64,000 bases of DNA from Thalassoglobus polymorphus (GTDB lineage Bacteria > Planctomycetota > Planctomycetia > Planctomycetales > Planctomycetaceae): assembly GCF_007744255.1 (NCBI RefSeq), contig NZ_CP036267.1, positions 4,382,001 through 4,446,000 on the forward strand, written 5' to 3'. The translations under genes were made by a program, and so were the position numbers. The notes under the pieces were generated by a model, which had not been told where the DNA came from, searched no databases, and was given only the letters and a program-made list of their open reading frames with translations. Positions 18,756-27,858 of this stretch are shown here, one piece after another. Numbering within the stretch: the stretch's first letter is position 1; each line of letters starts with the position of its first letter.

Positions 18756-18862
18756 GATGTTCACAACTTCAGAAGTATTCTGGTGACAATACCAAAGCTT
18801 CTGAAATTGCTATGATTCACTCGGGTTACGATTCGTTTTCAAGTTTTTTCCAGAGCTCATTC

Positions 18863-19957
18863 ATGTTTCACCGAACTTTACTTTTCAGTGTCACCCTTTT
18901 CGCAACTCTCCCCATACAAGCAGCGGAAGTAATTTCAATTGCTGGCAATGGCGAGAGGCAATTCTCGGGTGATGGGGGACCAGCAACAGAAGCGGGGGTC
19001 GGAAACCCTTTCGGTGTTGTGATCGGTCCAGATGGCGCTCTTTATATTTGTGAAGTTTCGAATGATCGCGTCAGAAGGCTCGATCTCAAGACCGGAATCA
19101 TCACAACGGTCGCTGGCACAGGCGAAAAAGGCTACTCAGGAGACGGTGGTCCTGCGACTGAGGCCAGGCTCAACGAACCCTACGAAGTTCGTTTTGCAGC
19201 CAATGGTGATATGTATTTCGTTGAGATGATCAACGCCGTCGTCCGTAAGGTTGATGCCAAGTCTGGAATCATCTCGACCGTTGCCGGGACGGGGCAACCT
19301 GGATTTGGAGGCGACGGTGGCGACGCGACAAAGGCACAACTTAACCGTCCGCATTCCATCGTTCTGGACTCAAAAAACAATCTGTACATCTGTGATATCG
19401 CCAATCACCGGATTCGACGAGTTGACCTTGGCACGGGTATTATCGAGACCTTCAGCGGTACTGGTTCAAAAGCGAAAACTCCCGATGGGGCACCTGCTTC
19501 AGGAACTCCACTCAATGGCCCCCGCGCCCTCGATTACGATGGCAAGAACAACTTGTTTCTGGCTTTGCGTGAAGGCAACGCTCTTTACCGGATCGACTTA
19601 GCAGCCGGTACGTTGCATCACCTCGCAGGGACCGGCAAGAAAGGCTACTCCCAAAGTTCTCCTGCGAAAACCGCGCTTCTCTCCGGGCCGAAAGGGGTCG
19701 CAGTTGGAGCTAATGGTGACGTCTACTTAGCTGACACAGAAAGTCACACCATTCGAGTTTATCGTGCCAAATCGAAACTGATTGAAACGGTCGTGGGGGA
19801 TGGAAAACTTGGAGATGGTCCAGACGGAAAGCCTCTCACTGCCCGCCTTGCTCGCCCCCACGGAATTTGCCTCGACTCACAAGGAAACATCTACATTGGC
19901 GACAGTGAAAATGACCGTGTCCGCGTGCTTCGAAATCGCTCAAAGGTTTCAGAGTAG
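18863..19957 (+). CDS. Secreted NHL-repeat beta-propeller protein
   Basis: 364 aa from ATG 18863; an upstream in-frame ATG at 18812 would put 17 polar residues before the signal peptide (MFHRTLLFSVTLFATLPIQA), so I prefer the later one. The mature part consists of about six NHL repeats with blocks of type GVVIGPDGALYICEVSNDRV and TGIITTVAGTGEKGYSGDGG; such proteins form a six-bladed propeller that binds ligands or partners outside the cytoplasm. The GDGGPAT motif recurs three times. Function and substrate cannot be told. It is not clearly in an operon; MoeA-PBP follows 74 bases later. Confidence 0.85.
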   Translation: MFHRTLLFSVTLFATLPIQAAEVISIAGNGERQFSGDGGPATEAGVGNPFGVVIGPDGALYICEVSNDRVRRLDLKTGIITTVAGTGEKGYSGDGGPATEARLNEPYEVRFAANGDMYFVEMINAVVRKVDAKSGIISTVAGTGQPGFGGDGGDATKAQLNRPHSIVLDSKNNLYICDIANHRIRRVDLGTGIIETFSGTGSKAKTPDGAPASGTPLNGPRALDYDGKNNLFLALREGNALYRIDLAAGTLHHLAGTGKKGYSQSSPAKTALLSGPKGVAVGANGDVYLADTESHTIRVYRAKSKLIETVVGDGKLGDGPDGKPLTARLARPHGICLDSQGNIYIGDSENDRVRVLRNRSKVSE

Positions 19958-20031
19958 ACCAATGTGAAAACTTCGCAGTGAGCGTGTCGAATTATGTTTT
20001 CTGGTATTCAGCATTCAACCCAGCCTCAGTT

Positions 20032-22035
20032 ATGGCAAAATCTAAACTTTCAGAAAACGTTCGTCAGGCATCCCGGCAGGAGCAATTTTTAAACGTCATT
20101 GACCGAGACGAAGCAACTCGGCGTTTCCAATCCAGCTTAACTCTCAAACCTTTGGGGGTTGAAAACATTCAGCTTGATGATCTTCACGGCCGGGTGTTGG
20201 CACATAATATTCAAGCGAAGATCGATGTCCCCGGGTTTGATCGTTCTAACGTCGATGGGTTTGCCGTCATCGCCGAGGAGACTGCTGGAGCTCAGGAGGA
20301 GACTCCCTGTTTTCTAAAGATCAACAATGAATCGCTCCTCCCGGGGCAACGACCGAATGCGACCGTCACCCCCGGGACAGCAACTCCTATCTCGACTGGT
20401 GGCATGGTTCCCCGCGGCGCGAATGCGATCGTGATGATTGAAGAGACCGACCTGTGCGAGCAGGATGGTGTCGAAACCGTCACGATTTCACGTTCAGTCG
20501 CACCTGGGAATATGATTACCTACGCGGGTACCGATATCGCCCAGGGTGAAACGGTCCTCTGGGGAGGAACGAAGTTGACTTCCCGGGAGATTGGCCTGCT
20601 CGCATCACTCGGTCAAACGGATGCGCCGGTCTTCAAATCTCCCCGTGTCGCCATCATTTCGACAGGTGACGAAGTTGTTGCCCCGGGCGAGACTTTACCG
20701 GTCGGTTCTATCTATGACTCAAACGCAGCCATCCTTTCAGCAGCGGTCAAGGAATGCGGAGGGACTCCTGTTTTTGTAGGGCGAGTTCAAGATGAGGCTG
20801 ATCAACTGCAAAAGATGATCAACACTGCACTCGAACAAGATGTTGTCTTACTTTCTGGAGGGACTTCGAAGGGGGCTGGTGATATTTCATATCGCATCGT
20901 ACAGCAGTTCAACGACCCCGGGATTGTGGCTCACGGTGTTGCGCTCAAACCGGGAAAGCCGATCTGCATGGCGGTGACACAAGGCAAACCGGTTGTCATC
21001 CTTCCTGGATTTCCAACCTCAGCGATTTTTACTTTTCATGAATTTGTTGCTCCTGTGATTCGTAAGCTTGCTGGTCAGCCGGCTGAAAGTCGAAAAACAG
21101 TCCGAGCGAAATCACCAATCAAAGTGAACTCCGACCGGGGAAGAACGGAATATCTTCTGGTTCGTTTATTCGAGTCTGATGGCAAACGCCACGCCTATCC
21201 AATGGGAAAAGGTTCGGGCTCGGTCACCACATTTTCTCTTGCTGATGGATTCCTGACGATTCCTCAGCACAGTGAAATTATTTCTGCCGGGACCGAAGTT
21301 GAAGTGACGCTTCTCGACGAAGAGCTCCAAACCAGTGACCTTGTCGTGATCGGGAGTCATTGTGTCGGGCTCGATTTGTTGCTGGGGAAATTACGCCTGC
21401 AGGACCTCAAACCTTCAATCATGCACGTCGGCAGCGAAGCGGGTTTGTCTGCTGTGCAGCGAGGTGAATGTCACTTGGCTGGAGTCCACCTGTTGCATCC
21501 TGAGACGAACATCTACAACGTTCCGTTTCTCACCGAAGAGCTCTCGCTCATCAAAGGGTATCGGCGTATGCAGTCGTTTGTCTGCCGAAGCGACGACGAG
21601 CGATTTTCCGGACTTGATGGCAAATCAGCAATCCAGGTCGCGTTGAATGCGAGTGATTGCTCGATGGTCAATCGCAACCCCGGGAGCGGAACTCGAATAC
21701 TGACCGACCAACTGCTCCAGCAATTGAATGAGAGTGATCGACCTCCGCATGGCTATGCGATGCAAGTCAAATCGCACAACGCAGTTGCCGCTGCAATCAG
21801 ACAGCAGCGAGCTGATTGGGGAATCGCCATCGACTCGGTCGCGAACGACTACGGGCTGCAAAGCTTCCCTTTACGAGAAGAACATTTTGATTTTATCATC
21901 CGCAAAGAAAACTTACAGCAACCACAAATTGTTGCTTTTCAAGAAATGCTTCAGCAACCTGAAGTGCAAGCGGAACTTGAGCAAATTGGCTTTCAAGTCG
22001 TACCTCAGGAAGCTGGATTTCTCGTCAATAAGTAG
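20032..22035 (+). CDS. MoeA-like protein fused to a periplasmic-binding-protein-like domain
   Basis: 667 aa from ATG 20032 (a GTG at 19978 is possible but gives 18 hydrophobic, unlikely residues). The first 430 residues are MoeA: VPGFDRSNVDGFAVIAEET, STGDEVVAPGETL, LLSGGTSKGAGDISYRIV, VVILPGFPTSAIFTFHEFV. The remaining 230 are the PBP-like domain seen in MoeA/LysR-substrate-domain fusions (IGSHCVGLDLLLGKLR, GLSAVQRGECHLAGVHLL, MVNRNPGSGTRILTDQLL, VKSHNAVAAAIRQQRADWGI). That domain may bind molybdate, tungstate or another oxyanion; this is inference from the family. With moeA at 9001 the genome has at least two MoeA types. It converges on the aldolase gene with a 19-base gap. Confidence 0.9.
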   Translation: MAKSKLSENVRQASRQEQFLNVIDRDEATRRFQSSLTLKPLGVENIQLDDLHGRVLAHNIQAKIDVPGFDRSNVDGFAVIAEETAGAQEETPCFLKINNESLLPGQRPNATVTPGTATPISTGGMVPRGANAIVMIEETDLCEQDGVETVTISRSVAPGNMITYAGTDIAQGETVLWGGTKLTSREIGLLASLGQTDAPVFKSPRVAIISTGDEVVAPGETLPVGSIYDSNAAILSAAVKECGGTPVFVGRVQDEADQLQKMINTALEQDVVLLSGGTSKGAGDISYRIVQQFNDPGIVAHGVALKPGKPICMAVTQGKPVVILPGFPTSAIFTFHEFVAPVIRKLAGQPAESRKTVRAKSPIKVNSDRGRTEYLLVRLFESDGKRHAYPMGKGSGSVTTFSLADGFLTIPQHSEIISAGTEVEVTLLDEELQTSDLVVIGSHCVGLDLLLGKLRLQDLKPSIMHVGSEAGLSAVQRGECHLAGVHLLHPETNIYNVPFLTEELSLIKGYRRMQSFVCRSDDERFSGLDGKSAIQVALNASDCSMVNRNPGSGTRILTDQLLQQLNESDRPPHGYAMQVKSHNAVAAAIRQQRADWGIAIDSVANDYGLQSFPLREEHFDFIIRKENLQQPQIVAFQEMLQQPEVQAELEQIGFQVVPQEAGFLVNK

Positions 22036-22054
22036 CACCCTACTGCCGGGCTCT

Positions 22055-22804
22055 TTACCGCAGTGATGCCAGTAAGTCTTTTGCTGCGCCGGCAAAAACC
22101 AGGGTGTCGACGCTTGCTGTGATGAGCGTGCATCCCCGTTCGATGTATGGCTGAACTGCTTCTCCGGTCACTCCAAACCAACCAATGGGAACCTTCGCGT
22201 TCTGGCAGGTTTGGATCACATGGTTGATCGCTTCCACAACTTCCGGGTCATCAACTTGCCCCATTTTTCCCATGCTGGCAGCGAGGTCATAGGGACCGAG
22301 TTGAACCGCATCGATGCCCTCCACGTTGACAATCGCTTCAATGTTTTCAACTGCCTGATAATGCTCCGCTTGCACAATCACCGCAATCTGGTCGTTTGCA
22401 TTTTCCACATAGTCAGCAAACTTCAACCCATACCCGTGTGCCCGAGCCAATCCGACTCCGCGTGATCCCATTGGAGCATATCGGGACCAGCTGACGACGT
22501 TTTTTGCGTCTTCAACAGTGTTGACCATCGGGACGATGACTCCATCGGCACCAAGGTCGAGCACCTTCTTGATTGGGACTTCTTCGACAGCTGGCACACG
22601 AACAACACATCCCAGTCGATGACCGACAGCCTGCAAGATGGCTCCGACGTCTCCCGTTTCCAGCGGACCATGTTCACCATCAATGAACAGCCAGTCAAAA
22701 CCGAGCTCCGCCAGAATTTCGGATGTCGCAGGAGTCGTCAATGTCACCATGGTTCCGAGCAGCAGCTCATGTTGACTTAACCGAGATCGAAAATTGTTCG
22801 CCAT
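22055..22804 (-). CDS. HpaI/HpcH-family class II aldolase
   Basis: 249 aa, normal for the family. Metal-dependent pyruvate aldolases of this type cleave 2-keto-3-deoxy or 4-hydroxy-2-keto acids, giving pyruvate and an aldehyde. Motifs: FDWLFIDGEHGPLETGDV (active-site loop and base), VVRVPAV, GADGVIVPMVNTVEDAK, RGVGLARAHGYG, VIVQAEHYQAVENI (metal Glu) and AVQLGPYDLAASMGKMG (metal Asp). The exact substrate is not evident: 2,4-dihydroxyhept-2-enedioate, 4-hydroxy-2-oxovalerate and 2-keto-3-deoxy-L-rhamnonate aldolases all look like this. No catabolic partner genes are adjacent. Confidence 0.9.
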   Translation of the reverse strand: MANNFRSRLSQHELLLGTMVTLTTPATSEILAELGFDWLFIDGEHGPLETGDVGAILQAVGHRLGCVVRVPAVEEVPIKKVLDLGADGVIVPMVNTVEDAKNVVSWSRYAPMGSRGVGLARAHGYGLKFADYVENANDQIAVIVQAEHYQAVENIEAIVNVEGIDAVQLGPYDLAASMGKMGQVDDPEVVEAINHVIQTCQNAKVPIGWFGVTGEAVQPYIERGCTLITASVDTLVFAGAAKDLLASLR

Positions 22805-23146
22805 AACCGCTTTCCAAATGTGGGCTGTCTTGTCTGAGAAAACGATGATCGTTCCACAACTTCATAATGTCAAATGGGACTCGGACGGAGATTTCCGGGA
22901 GATCGATCGGGCATGTCGTCACCAAATTCTTCGTCTTTGATTCGTGGTGAAGAAATCAGCGATGCGTTGGAGGATGTTCCTGTCATCTTTGGCTGCTTTC
23001 TTCTCAGAATAATTTGAGATGATCCTGGAAATTTTCTCGACCAGCTTGAACTGAAAACAGATGGCCCCAATACTTCACATTCAAGTTCTTTGATCGATTC
23101 AACCTGCTTGTCAGTTGTTGATGACAGGCTCCTGAGCAGGATTTTC
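22805..23146. other. Divergent intergenic region
   Basis: About 340 bases between the aldolase (-) and the NHL protein (+). It should carry promoters in both directions. I see no strong palindrome or ORF. Confidence 0.4.
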
Positions 23147-24154
23147 ATGATGCGTACTTCGATGTATTTCGCACTCGCCTTTACATTCGTTCCGATGTTG
23201 CAGGCATTCTCCGCTGATGAAGCTCAGCCTGTTCGTATGGGGTGCGGAATGATGACATTCGACACTGTCCCCGGTTGGGGGTTAGGAGAAGACGGGAAGT
23301 CCGTATTGGGACCAACACACGGTGGAGTTGTCATCGACAGCGAAGGGAACATTTACACAAGCGCAAACATGGGAGTGTTTGTCTTTTCCCCCGATGGAAA
23401 AGTCATTCGACGATTCCTCGGTGATGCCCACTCCAACATTCACGATATGGAAATCCGCAAGGAGGGGGATGAAGAATTTATCTATGGTGCCCGAAATGCA
23501 GCTGGTGAAGGAATTAAGTTCAGTGCGGAAACAGGCGACATCGTCTTAAAGCTTCCGTTCCCACAGGAGTCTGGGCTCAAGCTTAAAAAGTTCGCCCCCA
23601 CAGCGATCACCGTCGCGCCGAACGGGGACATCATCCTCTCGGATGGTTATGCGAGCAATCATATTTTCAAGTTTGACAAGAACGGAAAATACCTCACGCA
23701 CTTCGGTACCAAAGGAAATGATCTCAAGCAGTTCAACACCGCACACGGAATGACTTTAGATACTCGCTACGACCCGCCCCGGTTGCTGATCTGCGATCGG
23801 AACCATCAACCTAAGGGCCGCTTGCTGCATTATGACCTTGACGGAAACTTTATTGAGGAAGTCACCACTGGTTTAGGGATGCCGACTTCTGTCGCAGTGC
23901 AGGGCGATTACGTTTCCGTTCCTGATTTGCATGGTCGTTTAGTGATTCTCGACAAAAGCAACACGATCATGGCAGTCCTTGGTCACAATCCGAATCCTAA
24001 AACTCGCGGAAGTTTTAACGTTCCTCAAGACAAATGGATTGAAGGAATCTTCAGCGGAACGCATGGCTCCTACTGGGACAAAGACGGCAATCTCTATGTT
24101 CAAGACTGGAACGTCTCCGGACGTCTTATGAAACTGGTCCGCGTCAAAGAGTAA
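23147..24154 (+). CDS. Secreted NHL/six-bladed propeller protein
   Basis: 335 aa from ATG 23147, which has AGGA five bases upstream and opens a signal peptide (MYFALAFTFVPMLQAFSA); the in-frame ATG at 23090 would add 19 residues with no such features. The mature protein carries NHL-like blades (GVVIDSEGNIYTSANMGVFV, PTAITVAPNGDIILSDGYAS, HFGTKGNDLKQFNTAHGMTL, DGNLYVQDWNVSGRLMKLVR), similar to peptidyl-alpha-hydroxyglycine lyase-type propellers, though I cannot assign an enzymatic role. It has its own terminator. Confidence 0.85.
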   Translation: MMRTSMYFALAFTFVPMLQAFSADEAQPVRMGCGMMTFDTVPGWGLGEDGKSVLGPTHGGVVIDSEGNIYTSANMGVFVFSPDGKVIRRFLGDAHSNIHDMEIRKEGDEEFIYGARNAAGEGIKFSAETGDIVLKLPFPQESGLKLKKFAPTAITVAPNGDIILSDGYASNHIFKFDKNGKYLTHFGTKGNDLKQFNTAHGMTLDTRYDPPRLLICDRNHQPKGRLLHYDLDGNFIEEVTTGLGMPTSVAVQGDYVSVPDLHGRLVILDKSNTIMAVLGHNPNPKTRGSFNVPQDKWIEGIFSGTHGSYWDKDGNLYVQDWNVSGRLMKLVRVKE

Positions 24155-24207
24155 CCATAACACGACCGACAACCACTTCAAGTGTTGAACTGACAGCGAT
24201 TCAAACG

Positions 24208-24238
24208 CTCCCATTCCTCGTGAATGAGGGAGTTTTTT
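24208..24238 (+). terminator. Intrinsic terminator after the NHL gene
   Basis: Stem CTCCC-ATTC (24208-24216) with GAAT-GA-GGGAG (24222-24232), loop CTCGT and a two-base bulge, followed by TTTTTT. It sits 54 bases after the stop at 24154. Confidence 0.8.
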
Positions 24239-24537
24239 CCAGTCGGTTTGCATCACAGGTCTATAGAGTGAAAGAGCGTGGAGATCTGATTCGCAACTTT
24301 GCTGGTGAAATACGTTCTACAGCAGTTTTGAAAAGAGGTACGCGGTCAGCCTCGTGACATTGAAAGATTCATGGCCATAAACAGAACTCTTCACGGGGAT
24401 CAGAAACACGAACATGTTCTCAGCGGACAGAGATGGAAATTAAACAGTTCTCTTTGAGGGTGCGATTGCAGAATTCATCCGGATTTAACAGACTCTGTTT
24501 CATCTATAACTTTTGATCTATCCTCGATGAGCTGACT
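24239..24537. other. Intergenic region upstream of the Nramp-like gene
   Basis: About 300 bases. Nothing recognised; no manganese- or iron-box-like palindrome stands out by eye. Confidence 0.35.
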
Positions 24538-25899
24538 ATGAACGAAACGTCCGCACCCCGTCCCTGGTACACCCGGATTGGTCCTGGACTCATCACTGCC
24601 TGTGTGGTGGTTGGTCCCGGAAGTATCATGACGAGCTCCACTGTGGGAGCGAACAATGCTTACTCTCTCCTTTGGATTGTCGTTGCTTCGGTCGCCTTCA
24701 TGATGGTCTACATGACCATGGGCGCTCGCCTGGGAGTTGTGGCCAAAGATTCGCCAGGCAACCTGATTCGCAAGAGAACGGGCAAATGGCTCGCAGTTCT
24801 CGTTGGTGGTTGCGTCTTCTTTATCTCGGCAGCTTTTCAGTCCGGAAACAATATTGGGGTTGCCGCAGCCTTTGAAGCATTCATTGATTCGAAAGAAATT
24901 GTGACCGGCCTGGTCATTGTCTTTAACGTCATAGCGATTTCGTTTCTGTTTGCCTTTAAAGACATGTACAAAATGCTCGAACGACTGATGATGACGTTCG
25001 TCGGTCTCATGTTAGTCAGCTTCGCCGTGAACTTGATCCGCCTTAAACCTGACCTGAATGCCATGATGTGGGGGTTCGTTCCGAATCTGGACCAGATTGA
25101 CACTTCGAAAGCAGAGAACATGCTTCCTTTGCTCGGTCTGATGGGGACAACTTTTGTGATCTCGGCTGCGTTCTATCAGGCATATCTGGTTCATCAAAAA
25201 GGATGGGGACTTGAGCAACTCAAGAGTGGTTTAGTCGATGCCCGTGTTGGATCGGTCATCATGGCATTGATCACAATCATGCTGATGTCGACCGCAGCAG
25301 CCGGTTTGTACACCGGAGAGGTCGTTAGACTCAACAATCCGGTTGACGTCGCGAAGTCGCTGGAGGAAACATTTGGAGCGAGTGGAAAAATCGTTTTTTG
25401 TCTGGGGCTGTTCTCGGCGGCATATTCATCGTTCATTGTGAATTCAATGATCGGGGGATTTACTCTTTCTGATGGGTTAGGATTGGGAAGCAAGCCGACT
25501 GATCTCTGGCCTCGCTTGATGACGACACTCGCACTTTTGACTGGCATGGCGGTCGGAGTCGCTACACTCGCATTCGACTTTGACCGAACTCCGACGATTA
25601 TTGCGGCTCAGGCGGTCACCGTTGTCGGCGCACCGTTGGTCGCAGGAGTTCTCCTCTGGTTAACGAGTCGCAAAGACATAATGGGCGATCACGTCAACAG
25701 CACGTTCACGAATGCCTTCGCAGGTTTGGGGCTGGTTTTGCTGATCGCCATGGCTGGCAAGACGGCGTTTTACGACCTCCCTGCGAAATATCAGAAATGG
25801 CAGGAGGACTCAAAGAAAACTGCCACCGTCCACGTTTTAGACAATGATCAATTTTACTCAAATCATTTTGAAACTCTCCTCCGAGATCGATCATGCTAA
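24538..25899 (+). CDS. Nramp-related metal transporter with non-canonical metal site
   Basis: 453 aa with about 11 hydrophobic helices and the overall Nramp (SLC11) pattern: TRIGPGLITACVVVGPGSIM at helix 1, GATxxGA-like packing in the following helices, and VFCLGLFSAAYSSFIVNSMI late in the protein. The canonical helix-1 metal motif DPGN is GPGS here (26-29), and where canonical proteins have MPHN in helix 6 this one reads VISAAFYQAYL. Both changes remove the ligands used for Mn/Fe. Nramp-related Mg transporters and other divergent members lack these ligands too, so the substrate is open. The stop overlaps the start of the PhyH gene by 7 bases, which suggests translational coupling. Confidence 0.85.
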   Translation: MNETSAPRPWYTRIGPGLITACVVVGPGSIMTSSTVGANNAYSLLWIVVASVAFMMVYMTMGARLGVVAKDSPGNLIRKRTGKWLAVLVGGCVFFISAAFQSGNNIGVAAAFEAFIDSKEIVTGLVIVFNVIAISFLFAFKDMYKMLERLMMTFVGLMLVSFAVNLIRLKPDLNAMMWGFVPNLDQIDTSKAENMLPLLGLMGTTFVISAAFYQAYLVHQKGWGLEQLKSGLVDARVGSVIMALITIMLMSTAAAGLYTGEVVRLNNPVDVAKSLEETFGASGKIVFCLGLFSAAYSSFIVNSMIGGFTLSDGLGLGSKPTDLWPRLMTTLALLTGMAVGVATLAFDFDRTPTIIAAQAVTVVGAPLVAGVLLWLTSRKDIMGDHVNSTFTNAFAGLGLVLLIAMAGKTAFYDLPAKYQKWQEDSKKTATVHVLDNDQFYSNHFETLLRDRSC

Positions 25900-26630
25900 C
25901 CGAATATCAGCTCTCGACATTCCAGGAAACGGGGCACCTGACCGTAGAAAATGTCTTCACGCAAGAAGATATTTCGAAGGCGTTGCAGGACATCGAATCG
26001 TGGAGCGAAGAGTTTCTTGCACGAATGAGTGAAGAACAACGCCGCTGGTTTCTCGAAAGAGGAGGAACCGCTCAGGCACTCCGTAAGCTGGACAATCCGG
26101 CGTATCATCGAGAACAATTTCAGCAGATGGCGAAGCACCCCGATGTCGTCGCGATCGTCGAACAATTGATTGGCTCCGGGGTTTCCGTTTTCTTCAGCCA
26201 AGTCTTCATGAAACCGCCAGAAGTCGGCGGACCGAAACCAGTTCATCAAGACAACTTCTATTTTGGCCCCAATGATCTCGACGCGACGCTAACAGTCTGG
26301 ATTGCTCTCGATGAGGCGACCATTGAAAACGGTTGCCTCTACTACGGGGATGGAAGTCATAAACGCGAAGTCCTCGAACATTTCGCCCCGGAAGATGAAC
26401 CGTTCAACCTGCAAGTTGAAGCAGACTTGATGAAGCAATTCGAAATGACGCCTGCTCCTGTCCCCAGCGGCGGAATTTCCTTCCACCACGGGAACACATT
26501 GCATCAATCGTCGAGCAACACCAGTCAGCGACCTCGCCGCGCAGTCGCGTTTCACTACTTAAGGAATGACGCAAAATTAACAAAGCCGGGCTTGCCGTAC
26601 GATCTCGACATCGTTGTCAAAGTCAGCTGA
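25893..26630 (+). CDS. Phytanoyl-CoA dioxygenase (PhyH) family protein
   Basis: 245 aa, Fe(II)/2-oxoglutarate-dependent oxygenase of the double-stranded beta-helix type. Iron ligands are visible: His118-x-Asp120 in PKPVHQDNFYFGP and distal His204 in FHHGNTLHQSSSN; Arg213/215/216 region is suited for 2-oxoglutarate binding. Bacterial members hydroxylate small molecules, so the substrate is unknown. The gene overlaps the Nramp-like gene by 7 bases; joint regulation and perhaps iron supply to this iron enzyme are imaginable, but that is inference. The creatininase gene follows after 160 bases on the same strand. Confidence 0.9.
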   Translation: MLTEYQLSTFQETGHLTVENVFTQEDISKALQDIESWSEEFLARMSEEQRRWFLERGGTAQALRKLDNPAYHREQFQQMAKHPDVVAIVEQLIGSGVSVFFSQVFMKPPEVGGPKPVHQDNFYFGPNDLDATLTVWIALDEATIENGCLYYGDGSHKREVLEHFAPEDEPFNLQVEADLMKQFEMTPAPVPSGGISFHHGNTLHQSSSNTSQRPRRAVAFHYLRNDAKLTKPGLPYDLDIVVKVS

Positions 26631-26790
26631 CTCTGAGTAGCGCATTTTCAATGCTTGTTGTGCCCGTGAAGGTCACTATCATGACTTCATTGACTGCGTC
26701 GCTCTGAGGCTGAACCTGAAGAGCAGATTGAAGTTGACACATGCTCTGCGTCTCGATGCCACAGTCCCTTTGTGATGAATTTCCCCCGTA

Positions 26791-27858
26791 ATGAACGGCA
26801 TACTTATGCTTGAAGACTATTTGCCGAAGCGGGTCAACACCGGCCGGTGGGTTCCCGCGTATACGTTGGACGCACTTCGAGAATTGCCTGAAGACACGGA
26901 GTTCATCCTGCCGGTCTGTTCGCTCGGGACTTCGTATTCTGACCTCGAAAAACTCGGGAAGTTCATACTTCCCCCGCTGTTCCATGAAGCACTGACGACT
27001 GATCTGAAAGACCGATTACTCAGCCGAATCGTCGAGTGCTTTCCAACGTATGCCTCGGCGGAAAATCAGAATCGAGTCAAGATTGTCGAACTCCCCGAAG
27101 AGGATCTCCCCGAAACAGAATCACCACGAATCCTGGCCTTCAGCGTGGACACCGCAGTTGAAGAACATGGGCCACATCTCCCCTTGGGTACGGACACGAT
27201 TCAAAGCTACAGCGTACTTGAGCGACTGGCATCTGAATTCACAGGTTTTCATCTGGCAAGACCACTGGAGTACGGTCAATTAACTTGGGGGCTCCCGTTT
27301 GGACACAGCGTCGACATCACTACAGACTTGCTGACTCCATACGTCACCGGATATTGCAACGCAGTCATTGACTGGCTGAAACCGGAAGCCTTGTATGTTG
27401 TGGATGTTCACGGATCGATCACACATCGGCAGGCGATTGTTGATGGTATTCGAAAGAGCAATGCGGGAGATTGGGCATTCCGCTGGCTGCACGATCCGTT
27501 GCCGGAGTTTGCTTCGGAGCGTGGTGATCAACATGCCGGCGGGGTCGAAACAATACTCGTGGAGCGAGTCAGCAAAGATTTGCTCGACTCAAACTGGTGG
27601 CCGGATCGAATCGATGAATTGGCCGCCCGCCAAATGTCCTTCGAGAAAGCTGTCGAGCTGACGCCGAATCTTGATGGCTTCTGCGAGTTCGTCAAAGAGC
27701 ACCAGTCAAATGGGATAATTGGCGACATTCACAATTATCACCGCCTTGATGCAAAGGTATTGTTCGACCGCATGCTCGATGTTGCTCGAAATGATGTCCA
27801 GAAACTTTTAGAGGGCGAAAAATCAGACTCGCAATCAGCGGGACAAGATTTATGGTAA
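26791..27858 (+). CDS. Creatininase-family amidohydrolase
   Basis: 355 aa, about 100 residues longer than creatininase (about 250) because of an N-terminal extension of roughly 110. Metal site motif VEEHGPHLPLGTDT (about residues 127-140) and GDQHAGGVETILV (about 242-254) are intact. The usual NGHGGN loop reads VDVHGSITHR. The family includes creatininase and amidases acting on cyclic amides such as 3-amino-5-hydroxybenzoate precursors or mycofactocin (MftE); the substrate here is not known. The stop codon overlaps the next gene by 7 bases (ATGGTAA), as at the Nramp/PhyH junction. Confidence 0.82.
   Translation: MNGILMLEDYLPKRVNTGRWVPAYTLDALRELPEDTEFILPVCSLGTSYSDLEKLGKFILPPLFHEALTTDLKDRLLSRIVECFPTYASAENQNRVKIVELPEEDLPETESPRILAFSVDTAVEEHGPHLPLGTDTIQSYSVLERLASEFTGFHLARPLEYGQLTWGLPFGHSVDITTDLLTPYVTGYCNAVIDWLKPEALYVVDVHGSITHRQAIVDGIRKSNAGDWAFRWLHDPLPEFASERGDQHAGGVETILVERVSKDLLDSNWWPDRIDELAARQMSFEKAVELTPNLDGFCEFVKEHQSNGIIGDIHNYHRLDAKVLFDRMLDVARNDVQKLLEGEKSDSQSAGQDLW

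Noticed and set aside
26654-26690. Further family II repeat copy (CTTCACGGGCACAAC on the minus strand)
   Set aside because: Only about 15 bases match and the flanks do not; could be chance.
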